Source: Cryptomeria japonica
Taxonomy: Eukaryota > Streptophyta > Pinopsida > Cupressales > Cupressaceae
Direction: 5' to 3'
Assembly (NCBI RefSeq): GCF_030272615.1
Contig: NC_081406.1
Coordinates: 215,449,497-215,513,496 of the forward strand
Length of the DNA: 64,000 bases
The position numbers and the translations under genes are program-made. Positions 11,857 through 24,402 of the stretch are shown here, piece by piece. Under the pieces are notes generated by a model, which was not told where the DNA came from, did no database searches, and saw only the letters and a list, made by a program, of their open reading frames with translations. Positions within the stretch are counted from its first letter, which is position 1. Every line of letters begins with the position of its first letter.

Positions 11857-11945
11857 GGACAGGGGCGTGGGGCGCCCTGGTCCTATCACGACAGGGGCGC
11901 TGGGTGCCCCGGTCCCTAGGACAGAGGCACTGGGCACCCTGGTCC
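11857..11945 (+). repeat. Triple hairpin module, about 31-nt spacing (Tat1 LTR)
   Basis: Three successive imperfect inverted repeats start at 11857, 11889 and 11919. Each runs from (G/C)GACAG to CTGGTCC or CCGGTCC over 27 nt. The layout matches the three 27-nt hairpins spaced 31 nt apart at 27629-27717 in the other Tat LTR. Confidence 0.75.
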
Positions 11946-12375
11946 TCCTGACAGACAGCATTTTCGACAGTTTCCAGAGTGCAAAACAACAGTTTCAGGT
12001 GCAGTTTCAGGTGCGGAATCAGGACAGTGGCGCCCGCACCCCCGTCCCGAACATTTCCACTCAGATTTTGACTCTGGGTACGCATTTGCATTCTTGTTTT
12101 ATCCTTGTGTTTACAGCTTTCCATTGCTTAAGTTCAATTCTGGAATCTTGTTGTTAGCTCATACTTGCATTTTAGGGTTAGGAATTGAACTTGCATAATC
12201 TTACCTTTCAAATACAACGAAGGAATAGAAATCCTAATAGGTAGCTCGTGGCTCTCTCTTTCACAAAAAGAAGTAGCCAATTGTGTGATACCTCTAGGCT
12301 CTTTCGTATTCTGTAATGTGTGACAAGAGGTAGGATTAGGGCATGTGAACCTAGTCTCGCTTTTTCTCCCACACA

Positions 12376-14329
12376 TTAACTATGCCCGATACATGGATTC
12401 ATCTCTAGGTTTCTATCATGGCTTCTTCTCTATCAAATGTCCTCTATTTGAGCTACCTTGAATGCATGCCTACCACTGTTTGAAACTTTGATAGTCTATA
12501 TCCTTTATGTTGCTAACATTGAAAGGCTCCTTTATCACTATGATTATTGGCTTAGGTGTATGGCTTCTGCAATAAGAATAGGATAGGATTTATATTGATT
12601 TGATACAATAATTCTTACTCATAACTGTCTTTGTAATAGTGAAAGTCCTTATTGTCACATACAATGAGTATGATGGCATCCTTGTCATCTTTTAAAAATG
12701 ATCTCTTATCTAAGTGTTTTCTCATATTGTTTTGATTATCTCACCACTAAATAACCTTCATCACTTTGATTTGCTAACTATCTACACTCGTGGAGAGTTA
12801 TTTGACTGCTCTTTGTATCAACTATGGATATAGGGCTTTTGGTTTGACTAGCAACTCTTGGTCTCAAACTTTGTATGACTTCTATTGTCACTACTCATTC
12901 TCTTCAAGTTGACATCTACATTATTGTTGCTATATCTTTCCTATGATTGAAAGCATTGATATCTCAACTATAGTGAGGTTTGACTATGAATGAGGATAGT
13001 TCACAATCCCTTTTGTGATAAGTTTCTTTCAGATCAAAAGTTAACCTAGATGATCATCAAATGAGAACTATTGGCTATCATAATCACTATGCATAATGAG
13101 TTTTTGTTAGAGAGATCAAGTATTATATTAACAAAGTAATGAATTTACAAGGCTACTTTGATGCATTATATTCCTACCTCTAGGAGGTAGCAACTTTTTT
13201 ATGTGCACTCTTCTAATTATATATTAATTTAGGCTTCTAATAGATTGAGGTTGTCTAACATACACATAGATGACTCAGGCATCTTAATTATGTCTCTTGG
13301 AGGTTGAGACCTACAAATGGGTCAATATGCATTTCATTGTATCCACTTTAGCATTAGAAAGAGTTGTTCCTCCCCCTATTAACAAATGTTGAAAGGTGCC
13401 TATTTTCTCAATGGGTCTCTTCACTTGTAAAAATTGCCAACATTCATGAAGAAAAATGAAAAAATGTCATTCGTGAAATGATTACTCATTGAGATCATCT
13501 TAAGATGACTTAAAACACAACCATCATATCCCACAAAAATAAATACTGGCCAAATATGCCTCAGAAGCCTACCCTTTATAATACCTAATTGAAAAAATAG
13601 ATGCAATGCAAGTCCTTGTATCAATAACATCTGGTAGATAGTAAAAAACTAGAACAATAAATTCCATATAAAAGTGGTTAGACTTAAAATGATAAGGAAA
13701 ATTAAAAAATGCTAAAGAAACTATCAACTAATAAAAAACTTACAAGGATGAGGCATATTCACAACTTTTACAGTCACGCCATGCATATCAGCACTAGAAG
13801 CAACTCATAGTGTTAGTGTACATACAAGGCAATATGGAAGTTCATTATACCCCACAACTTGTGGTGTTGTTATTCATGTTGGCTCTGTTGGACCCTGCAA
13901 TTAAGATTCAATATACATAATTCAATAAGATTAACTGTGCAACATAATGAAATATTGAAAAGTATGTTATCTTATTGAGCTTTGATTTTTTTCGAGAATA
14001 GTTTAATGTTCTCTACTTAATAGGGCCAACCATGTGAAGGTGGAAGCTCATTTGGCCCCTCCCCCCCATCCCCCTAACATCACTCTAAATTCCCCATTAA
14101 TATCTACCATTCATTCATTCTTTCATCTATTATTAAAATGTAGCATCCATTCATTATCACATAACGTTCATTAACACATAATATTCATTAAAATTTATTA
14201 ACATGCAACATTCATCAATATTCATTAACACATATCATTCATGAACATTCATTAGCACATAATTACATTCATTAACACATAAAAATTAGTCATTATCAAA
14301 TAAGGTAGATTACAATTTTTTTTTTTTTT
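12376..14329. other. Unannotated AT-rich interval
   Basis: This lies between the Tat1 LTR and the last exon I can support in the minus-strand CACTA gene. It has poly-C near 14062-14075 and repeated CATTCATTAACACATAA phrases at 14150-14280. The short frame at 13421-13630 has no recognisable domain. One end of the CACTA transposon should lie here, but I could not pair a CACTA terminus with a TAGTG terminus. Confidence 0.4.
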
Positions 14330-15524
14330 TTTGAAGCTATGTAAATACTAAGTGGAGCATTGTTTTCTTCATCATTTCCCCCATCTTCAGTTGTTTTGCC
14401 CTATGCTCATGATCTCGATGTATGCCTAGTCCTATATAGAGGATGAGGACACTGAACCAAAGGGGATCCTCTGCAATAACAAAGAAATAGATTAAATTCA
14501 AAACATTTTTTTATTATTGTTACAAGTATTTCATTAATTTAAAGAACAAAACCATGGTGCTCTTTACTTGATGGGGTGACATCATCTTCCACATCATTTT
14601 GTCTAGCCTCAACCTAAACATGTTGAACACCCTCTAGATCCTCTGGAGTTGAAATATGAAAGGTTACATTAATCAATACACCAATTGCAATTAAATTTTT
14701 TTAAAGGAATAACAATGGTCCTCTTTACCTGATTGGGGAACATCACGTTCCCGATTTTGTCTACTCGAATCATGATCCACTTGGTCACCACTGACTACAT
14801 GCTCTAAAATATTAACAAAAAAGTTTACATTAATTGCTACACTAATTACAATTTAATTAAGATGTTTAATTGTATTAATAATTACATTAAAAAAAATTAA
14901 TAGCAAATGAATACCTCCACTACTAGAATGCACATCTGAACCTTCATGTCTAGGCTATCTTCCACGATTAATAGGTTGCATTCCAATGTCATGCACATTG
15001 TTATCATTGCTTTCTTATTTAAAAATAATATAGTCACTTTATGTTGGAACTTAACATTAAATAGATCATTGGTAAAGTATTCAATTTGAAATCATTTTCA
15101 TTTAGCTTATTTACCTTTGTGACGGATGCATCGAAATCTCATGTTTTCCCACTCAATTCTCGTAGTCATTCAACCATGGTTGTATAGGCAATTCTCTTGT
15201 CATCTTTTGTGGGCGCTCTATTGAATTCAAAGCCCTACATTTTTGTTTAGTATCATGAATTTTTCTTGTATTGTTTGATCAAAAAAAAAATTGTTTGCAA
15301 TTTATAAATATTTTGATGCGACATTTCATTTACTGATTCTTACAATTCATGCGACAAGTTTCATATAACCACTAGAGTCGAGTTTGTGTTGCCTGTGCTT
15401 TTCTTGTCTTGCCTTGGTTGCCTTTGATGTGTCACTCAGTCTATGAAAAGTTTGAAATATGTTAGATTATATAAATATAAAGAGTAATTAGTACATAATT
15501 ACATTCTTAATAATATCACATACC

Positions 15525-15798
15525 TTCTTCTAGTGTCTAGTGGTGTATTTCCTTTTTTCCTTTCAATTGTCTCCTTCGCATCCAAAATCAAGTCCTTCCA
15601 CTCCCTCTCTGGAATCATGGGGGGGTGCTCATAGTTTATGTTCTTCTCTAAATGTGTCCTATATTGGTCCCTCACATACTTTAGATATGTGTCATATTTT
15701 TCAAGGACCTTGGTTTTGTCGAATGTGTCATTTCCGAACAACCCAACTATACGGTTTGCTAGCTCATCTTTTAACTTTTTTTCTTGGTCATTCCACCT
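15525..15798 (-). pseudogene. Transposase_24-like (Ptta/En/Spm) exon
   Basis: After an acceptor TTTCTTTAAAG the minus strand reads RWNDQEKKLKDELANRIVGL and continues to PMIPEREWKDLILDAKETIE. It ends at TRRR with donor GTATGTGAT. The pattern of a Trp-containing helix, a long charged spacer, then P..W..L and K..N..R is that of the plant transposase family PF03004 found next to TNP2 in CACTA elements. The next patch (15445-15350) reads SDTSKATKARQEKHRQHK, which extends the same family pattern. The DNA-binding partner of TNP2 in En/Spm is the usual role of such proteins. Confidence 0.6.
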
Positions 15799-18630
15799 TT
15801 AAAGAAAAAACAAACCTATTAAATTCAAAAATAAACTGAAGCTACCTTTGATATAGTTCAAGAAAAGGATCAAAGAAAAACTATTCTAGCAATGATATAA
15901 AATCAAAATAGTGGATTAGGGTTAGGTCACATATAATGTTCCACCTTTTATGTATGGTGGGCCCAAATATCTTCAATGCAATGTCATTAATATTTTTATA
16001 AAAAATATCATTTCCTGTAAAAAATCATCAGATCATTAGTCCAAAATGAGTGATCAGTAAGTAAATTACAATTAGATTATATATAATAATAATTTTAATG
16101 TACATGGAACCTTAAGTATCTTTAAGGGAATCAATTCTTCATTTCTCACCACCAATGTGGCCTGCAATGTTCCCATACTAGAAATACAAGAAGATCTAGG
16201 AAATGATGGTATGTTATCAACAGTAGTCACCTTTGGTGAATCCTCATGTGCATCTCCTACTGTAGAAAATAAATCCACTATGAAATGCCCCCAAGAAAGA
16301 ATGCTTCAAGGGAAATAAACACATAATGAAAGAGAGATAAACAAAGGGATCTACTAATAGTGGGTGGGTCAACATGACGTGCAATAGATGATGTATGTAT
16401 GCTACAGGTTGTTGACATTGCAGTCGGTAATATAGGTGGGGCTAACCTTGGATGAGGCATCATTTTCACAAGAACATTGATAGCACCTGAAGAATAATAG
16501 ATTAAATATATAAAACATTAAATACATGAAAAATGGAAGAATTGTAAACAAGGATGAACCTTTATTAAGAATTGAAAAGAAAGATGAACCTTTATTAAAT
16601 GTTCGATGCTAATATTAATGATATAACAGTATGAAGGAGGAAAAAGGTAGGTAAATTTGTGACAAGAGGGTAGTGTAAAGGAAAAAGGAATGAGACACCT
16701 TGAAGAACACTGTAATGTATTATGGTTTGATAAAATCAATAAAATTTTGTGTTTTGGAACTTGTTAATTGCAAATTTCCATGACAATCACATTTCATGCA
16801 TGGTTTCAAGTTTCTTCTCATCAAGAAAATAGACTAAAAATATCTAATCAAGGATTGGAGGGTGAATTGTAATGAAATAACTTTGTTTTACTCCAAGTTA
16901 GAGTAATGGTCATGAAGAATGAGGAGAGTTTGAATTGTTTTTCTCTAAACTATCGAAAACCCTCAGTTTTGGGTCAGTCACAAGGGTTTGTTAATATTCA
17001 TTGATGTAGTCATTGAAAACTTCTCAAATTCTAGATTACTATTGTCAACTCAAGTATCTTTCATATTAAATTATTCTTATGTTAAATGATTGTACAAATG
17101 TCAAGAAAACTAGTGCCCTAGCAGACCGAGACAAAGTTTTCCCTATTTTGGGACAACAAACCATATTGTTTTGTTGAGTGATGTCCAATGGGTTGAAATA
17201 GGACTATGTTGATTAAATAAGGTTGGAAGAACTCTAAATAACCTTCCCCATTATGATGGACATTTATAAGCCAAGAAATTTTCAATCTACTTGTTTGATC
17301 ATGACAGTCACAATGAATGGTAGTTTGGGTTCCTTATTTTGCAGTTTTGGAATTTGTAAGGATTCTATGAGTAAGTGTAGATTATGAGTACTTGGGCAGT
17401 TGGAGAAGACATTAATGGGATGAGGATAGTGAAAAAACACTCTTGGAGGATAGGGGTAGGTATATGTTAAGGTATGATGGTTGAAATACTTGGTATTTTC
17501 ACAATGTTAAGGCTAACATGGAGTTGCTTGAACATGTAACTTGTCTTGTTGGAAGTTGAGCTCAAGTAGAATGTGAGCTCAAGTAGAATGTGATGAGATT
17601 TAAAAGGAGAGAGTATCAGTGAGAGGTGAGTTGAGAGTGATGAAAAAATCACAGTATGAGCTCTCAAAAATGATAAGTGATGAAGAGAGAGGCTGATCAG
17701 TCAAGGGTCTAGAAAAAGGATGTGTTGGGGGTTTGTTGAGAACAAGTGAAGGGATGCATAAGGGGGTTTGTTTCCCTAAGGTATGAATGACCAATCATGA
17801 AGAGCATAAAATAGATCCCTCTGCATCAACTACATAATAAATATATGATCAATAACACTAGCATTAAAAAAGCAAGTTCACAAGTCCAAAGAATGAGTAG
17901 TTTTAATGTATAGAACATAATCATCACCTGAACTACCTACATTACCTTGATCATGGCCACTAGGTTGATGAGCATGCATAAACTCCTAGAAAAACAAAAT
18001 GTACATATTTTAGTTAATGACATAAAAGAGAATAAAATATAAACCATTATTGAGCTTTTGTTATAATTAAATCTTTCATTACTGCTTACTTGCAAGTTTT
18101 GTGTTGTTTGCATCAATTGTTGCACCCTCTCTTTTACTTCATCTATTTGAGGGCTCATGGATGCCAAAGAAAGAATCTCTCTATTAATTTTTCTAACATT
18201 TTTAATCATTTCTATAGGGTTTGTGGTAAATGCGATGTCATCATCACATAATATTATTGAGTCCACATCCCTATAGAGGTGCTGAGGTACTGCAGGTTGC
18301 TTTCCCTTTCCCCGAATATCCATCTGTGATAAGAATATTATTAACACTATTAAAATTACTCCAAAACACTCAAGAAAAGAACATAATAATTTAACAGTTT
18401 TCTTCTATCTAATTCATACAATTACAATGAGGTTTACCTACTTGGTAGAAGTGTCAGGACCTACATCCATGTCTATGCTATGTGATGGATCCATGTCGCC
18501 CTATGAAAAAAGAAAAAATTTAAAAACTTTAGCGAAATGAAACCAATAGACTTAGCAAAAAAAGTTAATAATAAAATGGTATATTGGAGTCATTAATTGG
18601 AGGTTGGTTTAAATGGTATATAGTACATAC

Positions 18631-19140
18631 CACCCCCATGATAGTAACTTTGTTTGTATCTATACAATTCAAATTATAATCGATTAGCAGCTCTTTCCTT
18701 GCACTTATTGATTTTATCGCACATACGAATACACTATTTCCCTCATGCGCCTCAAATATGCAATTGGGTTGCTTATTAGTTGACCCAGGTCACGTACTAT
18801 TTATTAAACATGCAAGATTCCTTGTTTCTTTTGGCCTTCAATCAATGTATACAATCACTCGTTTACTTTGATCAATATCTTTTTGTTGTATATAATTTGC
18901 TGACAGTGCATACCTATGCATACTTTTTTTATATCGAACAATATTTATCCAATTTTTATAATTGTAACAAGTTCCGACATACTCCATCAATTCAACAACT
19001 TTTTTTGCAATAGACCTTTATGCCATCCATGGAAAATAGGCCCAAACCATGTAATGACAAAGGTGTTATGCAATATATCCTCTCGTTAACACAAAAATCA
19101 GTGTTTATTTGAGGAATTTCCTTGGGTACCCATTGTTTCT
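18631..19140 (-). pseudogene. SET-domain-like segment
   Basis: On the minus strand this patch reads RPKETRNLACLINST, then NKQPNCIFEAHEG, then VFVCAIKSISARKELLIDYN. It parallels the SET methyltransferase core: the N-H-S-C-x-P-N-C region, then V..A...I..GEEL..DY. In place of the usual NHSC it has NST, and Gly of GEEL is replaced, so it is degenerate or from a divergent subfamily. Several stop codons lie within it. It ends at a GTATGTA donor at 18630. SET enzymes methylate histone lysines; no activity is implied here. The match is from memory of the motif, and a profile search would settle it. Confidence 0.55.
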
Positions 19141-19375
19141 ATAGATGTTTGAACCTCAAGGGAAACTCGATGTCGCCTTTGGTCTCATCATCGTAAGAAC
19201 ATGACCCCCCTTGAGCAAAGAAAAATTCCATGCATTTATTGAATTTTCTTCTAATATTTTGACCTCTAGTTGATCTCCCTATTTTAGATCTACTACATGT
19301 CTCACTTTTGTCTTCTATTCCTACATTTCCCTCACTCAAGGAAGACACATCTCATAAATACCTATTTGGTGATAC

Positions 19376-20157
19376 CTACACTCCATCAAATGACATAGTT
19401 AGTTGGTAATGAAAGAGATATTTTGCAAATGAGGATAATGTTGATGAATAAGTTCTCCCTAAATTTGATGTTGACTTTAAAATTTGAATAAGTCCAATTG
19501 GGGCCTCAAGTGTTGATAACTATATTAGATTTTTTGCTAATGTCAAGGTTTGAAAAACTGAGGAAGTTTGTTTTCCTAGTAATTTTTTTTAAAAAAAATT
19601 GTTTCTATAGGGTGTATTGACTTATACTTGGCGATCCATGAGACTGTGTAGGATCCTTGTCAAAGGGGTTCAAGTTCGTGCATATGTAATTCAATTATCT
19701 TATGTTAGCTAAAAATTACATGATACATATACTAAAAATTACATAGTACACAACATGAATAATATGTAGTCATCATAATCATTGTATATTTTTTTATTCA
19801 TTACCTTTACTTTATGTAGACTGTGTAGGATCCTCAAGTAAAGGGTTGATGATATCTATAGTCAATTACTTGTTTCCACCAAGGGTGGCAACATCTCACA
19901 AAATATATACATGAAATCAACACCAACAATTGAGCATCATAAGCATTAAATTTGTAATTTGATAAACAATAAATATATATGTATCATAAGCATCATAAGA
20001 ATCACATATGTATCATCAAACATGTAATCCATCAAATATATATCATAAACCACCATCCATCACATAGCTAATAAACAGTCCACATAATGAATTAATTATG
20101 TAACCATATAGTTCAAATAAATTTCTATCAAGAAATCAATATTAAATAGATAATATA
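19376..20157. other. Spacer between the two CACTA genes
   Basis: AT-rich sequence between the end of the TNP2 coding region and the first patch of the second gene. I see no coding domain. The phrase GTGTAGGATCCT recurs at about 19646 and 19830. Confidence 0.4.
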
Positions 20158-20272
20158 CTAATCACATACCTCATACATTTCATTCATGTCATTCATCTTC
20201 TTTTTCATCCAACTCATCATCATGACCATCATGATCATGATCATCATCATCATCATCATCATCATGATGATG

Positions 20273-20316
<44 letters not shown>

Positions 20317-23300
20317 TATCATCATCATCGTCATCATCATCACCATCATCACCATCACCATCACCATCACCATAATCATCATCATTAGTAGTAGCAACAT
20401 AATCATCAACATCAGCTTCTTCTTCTTCGTGAATATTTCCATCAGGATCATCATTGACTAACTGTCAATTGTGATCATCATCTTCTACTTCCATCACATT
20501 ATACTTTATCGGAATTCCTCTTGGATCATGTCTAACAACAAATGACCAACCCAGTTAATGTGGAACCTCCGAGTAAAATACCTACTCACATTGGCTTGGA
20601 AGAACATAGGGCTCATCCCAAACTAGTTCAAATGGCCTTGTATTAACCATTTTAAATCCAATATCATGTTCAATAACATTTCTATCAGGATCATTTTTAT
20701 TCAGTTGTAGCCTGTACCATTTGACGACAAACATAACTAGTTTGAAGGAATTAAAGTCACACTCAAGTATATCATCCAATATTCCATAGTATCGATTTTG
20801 AGACTTTTGAGGATGTATGTCATTTCTAGATGAAATATTGGTCACCTCAAAGACTATAGTTACCCTAGAATCACAAGTTTTCTTCGTGTCATCCTAGTTT
20901 TTGATGTGAAATTTATGACCATTGAAGCATATAGCATTGTGGTGTTTTACCTGCAATATGTCAAACATGTAAAAATTATTGCATTGTGAGTTGATAAACA
21001 TATGGGTGATTAATAAATTTATACATACCTTTTTATCTCTTAAACCATATGCTAAATCAATTTCCAATTGCATAACATTGGAATCTCTATTACGATGAGC
21101 TTCTTTAACCAATGAAGACACACCTTCCCATGTTAATGTGTGACTAGAATGTTGACATCATTCAATCCATACCATCATCCAATCAAGATTGTTTGCAATA
21201 TACAAACGTAGTGCATCCCACTCTTGACCAACTGTACAAAAAATAAATAGATGACTTAAAATTGATTTATTTTGAAGATTAAGAATTAGTTAACTACAAT
21301 AACATCTTATAATTACCTCTCACTTTCCTCAGTCTACCTTTCCCCATCAAGTACTCCCCTTCGAATTTGTTAATGGGGTTGGGATCCCAAATGCGATCTA
21401 CGTGGATCTTTGTTACAAACTTAGGAAGATATTCAGTAATGTACATCATAGTCTGGTATACCATATATCCCTCCACCATAGAACCCTCAAGATGTTCTCT
21501 TTGTCAAACCAAACCTTCAAAAATTTCAAGTGCCTCTCAACCATCCACATTGACCTAGTGTGTACAGGTCCACACAATTCAATCTCCTCAACTTGGTGTA
21601 TGAGGTAGTGTTCTTGTGAATTGAATAAAGTTGAAGGTAGACACTTTTGCATTTCACACATTAGATGAGGAATTTTTCTCTTCCAATATTTAATATCTTC
21701 TTTATGGATTTATTTAGATGACAATCACCTACAAGAGATTCAAGATGCAAAAATATATAAACGAGAATTTACAAAATAATATACAATATATTACATAACA
21801 TGTAAAACAAATTGCAAATATAATATCTATACCAAAAATTGAACAAGCATCACTACTTACCTCATGTATTGTCCAAGATCATATATGACTTGCTTGACAT
21901 TATTGTCGAAGTGGTCTGGGAGAGATAGAGGTAGAACGTACTGCAACAATTATAAAATGATCTTTTCATTGTTTTCTAACATAATACAATGAAAAGTACA
22001 TGCGTAGTATACAAATATATAGTAAATACACAAGAACATGAATTACCCTAATGAAGGTATGCCAATCATGCATTTTCATCCCTGGCCCAAATTCACTTTT
22101 CTTTGATATGAGATTGTTTATGTTTGCAACAAATCCTGTGGGAAATCAAATTTTTTGTATGACTTCTTTTATAGCATTGCTTTGCTGGTCTGTTAATAAC
22201 CAAGGAAGGGCACTTATATTAATCTGGTTTCCATTGCTAATTGATTGAATGACATTTTTCATTGCATGATTGGATTCCTGAATGTTACTACAAATTTTGA
22301 CAATTTTTTCTTTATCATGCCTTCCATCCAATATTTTCTATAATGTCTATGTTATATTCTTTCCAATATGCATAGTATCAAACAAATGCACAATTTGTAG
22401 CTGCTTGTAGTAGGGAAACCTACTAAATTGTCTGGGATAACTTTTTAGTCCCTTTGGAAGGTGGTCATCCATGCCTTGATGACCTTCACGATCATCAATT
22501 ACATCACCAGTAAACAAAACATGATAGAAAAATACAAATTACAAACATAAACCATGAGATGGAATGACATTACCTTGATGATTAATTCTATTATATTCCA
22601 ACTTCCATAGGTGAGGTGTCATTCTTCATGGCTTTGATGTAGTCTCTTCAATCCCATTGAAAAGATATTTTTTAGTATTCTAATACTTATGATTTTTGTG
22701 GAGGAAGTGCCTATACTCATCAAACACCTCCTTTATAATTTTATTAAATGTGTAAATTTTTATAATTATAATTAGCATGTGCAACTTGAACACTACAACA
22801 TACCATAAAAATGTGTTAGCACTGGGGCATCATGTATTGTCTATACAAGCATTGCATGTAATTGAAATTGTTTTTGTCCTATTGCTCTAGAGACATCATA
22901 CATGGTGACACCATTCCATAACTCCAACAACTCATCGATAAGAGGCTCAATATATGCATTCATATCCTTAACTTGGTACTTACCTAGTTGAATGAACAAA
23001 AACATTACATAATTATTATGACCATTTTATTGCAATATTTATAATTAAATGTAGATGACTATTAAATGAGAAAATACCTAGAAAAATCATTGCCAACATA
23101 ATGTGCTCCCTCTTTATTGACATCCATGGAGGAATGTTATTGTTGATAACAAAAACAAGTCACACCGAGTAAACAGATCTCAACTCTCCAAATGGATTGA
23201 CACTGTCCACTGCCAATGAAAGCCTGAGATTACGAGGTTCTTCTTTAAAGTGTGGCCACTTTCCCTCTATATCTATAAATGTTGAACCATCTGCAGGAAC

Positions 23301-24402
23301 TCAAATAATGTCATCTTGACTTATATTGTGTGCATGGTAATCCATAAACTGTGCCAAGATAGTGCACCTGAATAATCGTTCATACGTGGAATAATGGGAA
23401 TATAATGAAGAACCTTGTGAGGCACCTTTTTTATTATTTGATCTATTTGATATCTAATGATATGATATTTAGGGTATTCTATTCCAAATTCATGTTGTTT
23501 ATGATATATAATATGATAATTGGGACAAGCCTCTATTGCTTGATACTCCATTCTAATATCTTTCATAATGGTAGATAATTCTCGGTATGAGCAAGGTAGA
23601 ATATTTGATGGTGGTAACAAAAACTCACCTATCAATCTAAAGAAAGAAATATAATTTGTTAATATAAAGAATATTAATGGTACATGATTCACCATTTATT
23701 AACTATAATGACATATATGACATACCTTAACATATCTGAGATTGTTATGTTGGATAAACCATTCATAACCTTCAAGTTCACCAACAACAATACAATGGAG
23801 AGAAGAGTGGTTTGGGAGGCTTCGGAAAGGGCCTCATATGTCTTCTCAAGTAGAGGTAAATCATGAACAACATCAAGGTCATCTTGATCATCATGATCAC
23901 CTATGCCAGTACTAAATGTGTCATGGATCAATGTATTTGTACCATCATCTTTAATTATGTTTTCTGGCACATGATTGGCATCTTCCATGGGATCATTATC
24001 TTCAGCTTTGATATTCACACCTCCATGTTCCTCCACTTCAAAAACCATATTCTCTAGGTTGTGTTGGTCCATATCATGTGCCTTGGGGTGCTCAACCTAT
24101 ATAAAAATGATCAACATAAATAAACCATGATCATGATCTCATCATCAAGCGATTTCTTATGTATATAAATTGTTAAAATGATATAATGAACTACTTACCA
24201 ATGGATGATAATCATGTCCCCCTTCAATGTGACCATGCTACCAACAATATTTCTTAGTTGTTTTGATTAGAAATCTTCTTGTCTTTAAGCCCTTACAAAT
24301 TTTGCAAGGACAATAACATTTTCCATCACCTTTTCTTTTCAAGTTAGACCACAATCTAGCAATTGTCTCCTTATTTTGTTCTTCACTAATATTATCTGAC
24401 AT
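20158..24402 (-). pseudogene. CACTA (En/Spm) TNP2 transposase gene
   Basis: The minus-strand ATG at 24402 opens an exon with a transposase-associated zinc motif (CYCPCKICKG), ending in donor GTAAGTAG. The exon at 24096-23727 gives the acidic N-part. The next, from about 23646, has IEACPNYHIIYHK and KVLHYIPIIPR. Then come DSVNPFGELRSVYSVW and NNIPPWMSIKREHIMLAM, the TNP2 core (Transposase_21, PF02992), near 23100-23280. A DUF4218-like block (SQEHYLIHQVEEIELCGPVH) lies at 21661-21300. A DUF4216-like block (NRYYGILDDILECDF, VMFVVKWY) lies at 20845-20582. An Asp-rich tail encoded by (GAT)n completes it. This order is the standard CACTA transposase layout. Multiple stops and frameshifts make it inactive. 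Confidence 0.85.
20210..20385. repeat. (ATC)n/(GAT)n microsatellite
   Basis: A nearly pure ATC run on plus, interrupted by ATGATG and CACC triplets. On minus, in the frame that leaves the DUF4216 block (GWSFVVRHDPRGIP then EEEEADVDDY), it encodes a poly-Asp tail. The length is divisible into triplets, so it may be an expanded acidic C-terminus and not a random insertion. Confidence 0.9.

Larger units (their letters stand above)
2624..12375 (+). mobile_element. Tat1: 5'-truncated Tat-lineage Ty3 retrotransposon
   Basis: The order is protease C-terminus, spacer with a G-patch-like segment, RT, RNase H, a second RNase H, integrase, an antisense plant-mobile-domain ORF, PPT, 3' LTR. A second RNase H domain and extra ORFs between integrase and the 3' LTR are known features of the Tat clade of plant Ty3 elements. 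No chromodomain is seen. The 5' part is missing: homology starts mid-protease at 2624, where another LTR element (714-2623) abuts. Joining pol (2624-7003) to the PPT and LTR at 10701-12375 is inferred from collinearity and from similarity of the PPT/LTR junction to the complete element at 27456-35408. Confidence 0.75.
10717..12375 (+). mobile_element. 3' LTR of Tat1
   Basis: It begins TGTAGCGTCGTAAATTGTAC after the PPT and is related to the LTR start at 27456 and 34108. The end is placed at CTCCCACACA (12375) by analogy with the CA terminus and the CT-rich tail of the other Tat LTR. The left border is firm and the right border tentative. The length is about 1.66 kb. It contains one 30-nt hairpin module (11083-11112) and a triple hairpin module (11857-11945). 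Confidence 0.65.
14330..19375 (-). pseudogene. Second CACTA gene: SET-like plus Transposase_24-like, multi-exon
   Basis: Reading the minus strand, coding patches with splice-like borders follow one another: 19350-18631 (SET-like part, donor GTATGT), 18324-18093 (starts MDIRGKGKQPAVPQHLYRDV after TTATCACAG, donor GTAAGC), 17987-17928, 16497-16345 (after TTCTTCAG), 16277-16105, 16020-15945, 15798-15525 (Transposase_24-like), 15445-15350, 15238-15117, 15020-14914, 14803-14729, 14650-14565 and 14475 onwards. It lies just downstream of the TNP2 gene on the same strand, where En/Spm elements carry their second (TnpA-like) gene. Several TAA, TAG and TGA codons interrupt it. Joining all exons into one gene is inference; some borders may be off by a few bases. 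Confidence 0.55.

Noticed and set aside
18780-19013. 77-codon plus-strand frame
   Set aside because: Shadow of the minus-strand SET-like exon, with no domain.
20186-20461. Met- or Ile-rich open frames on both strands
   Set aside because: Frames of the ATC microsatellite. Only the Asp frame on minus is in phase with the transposase.
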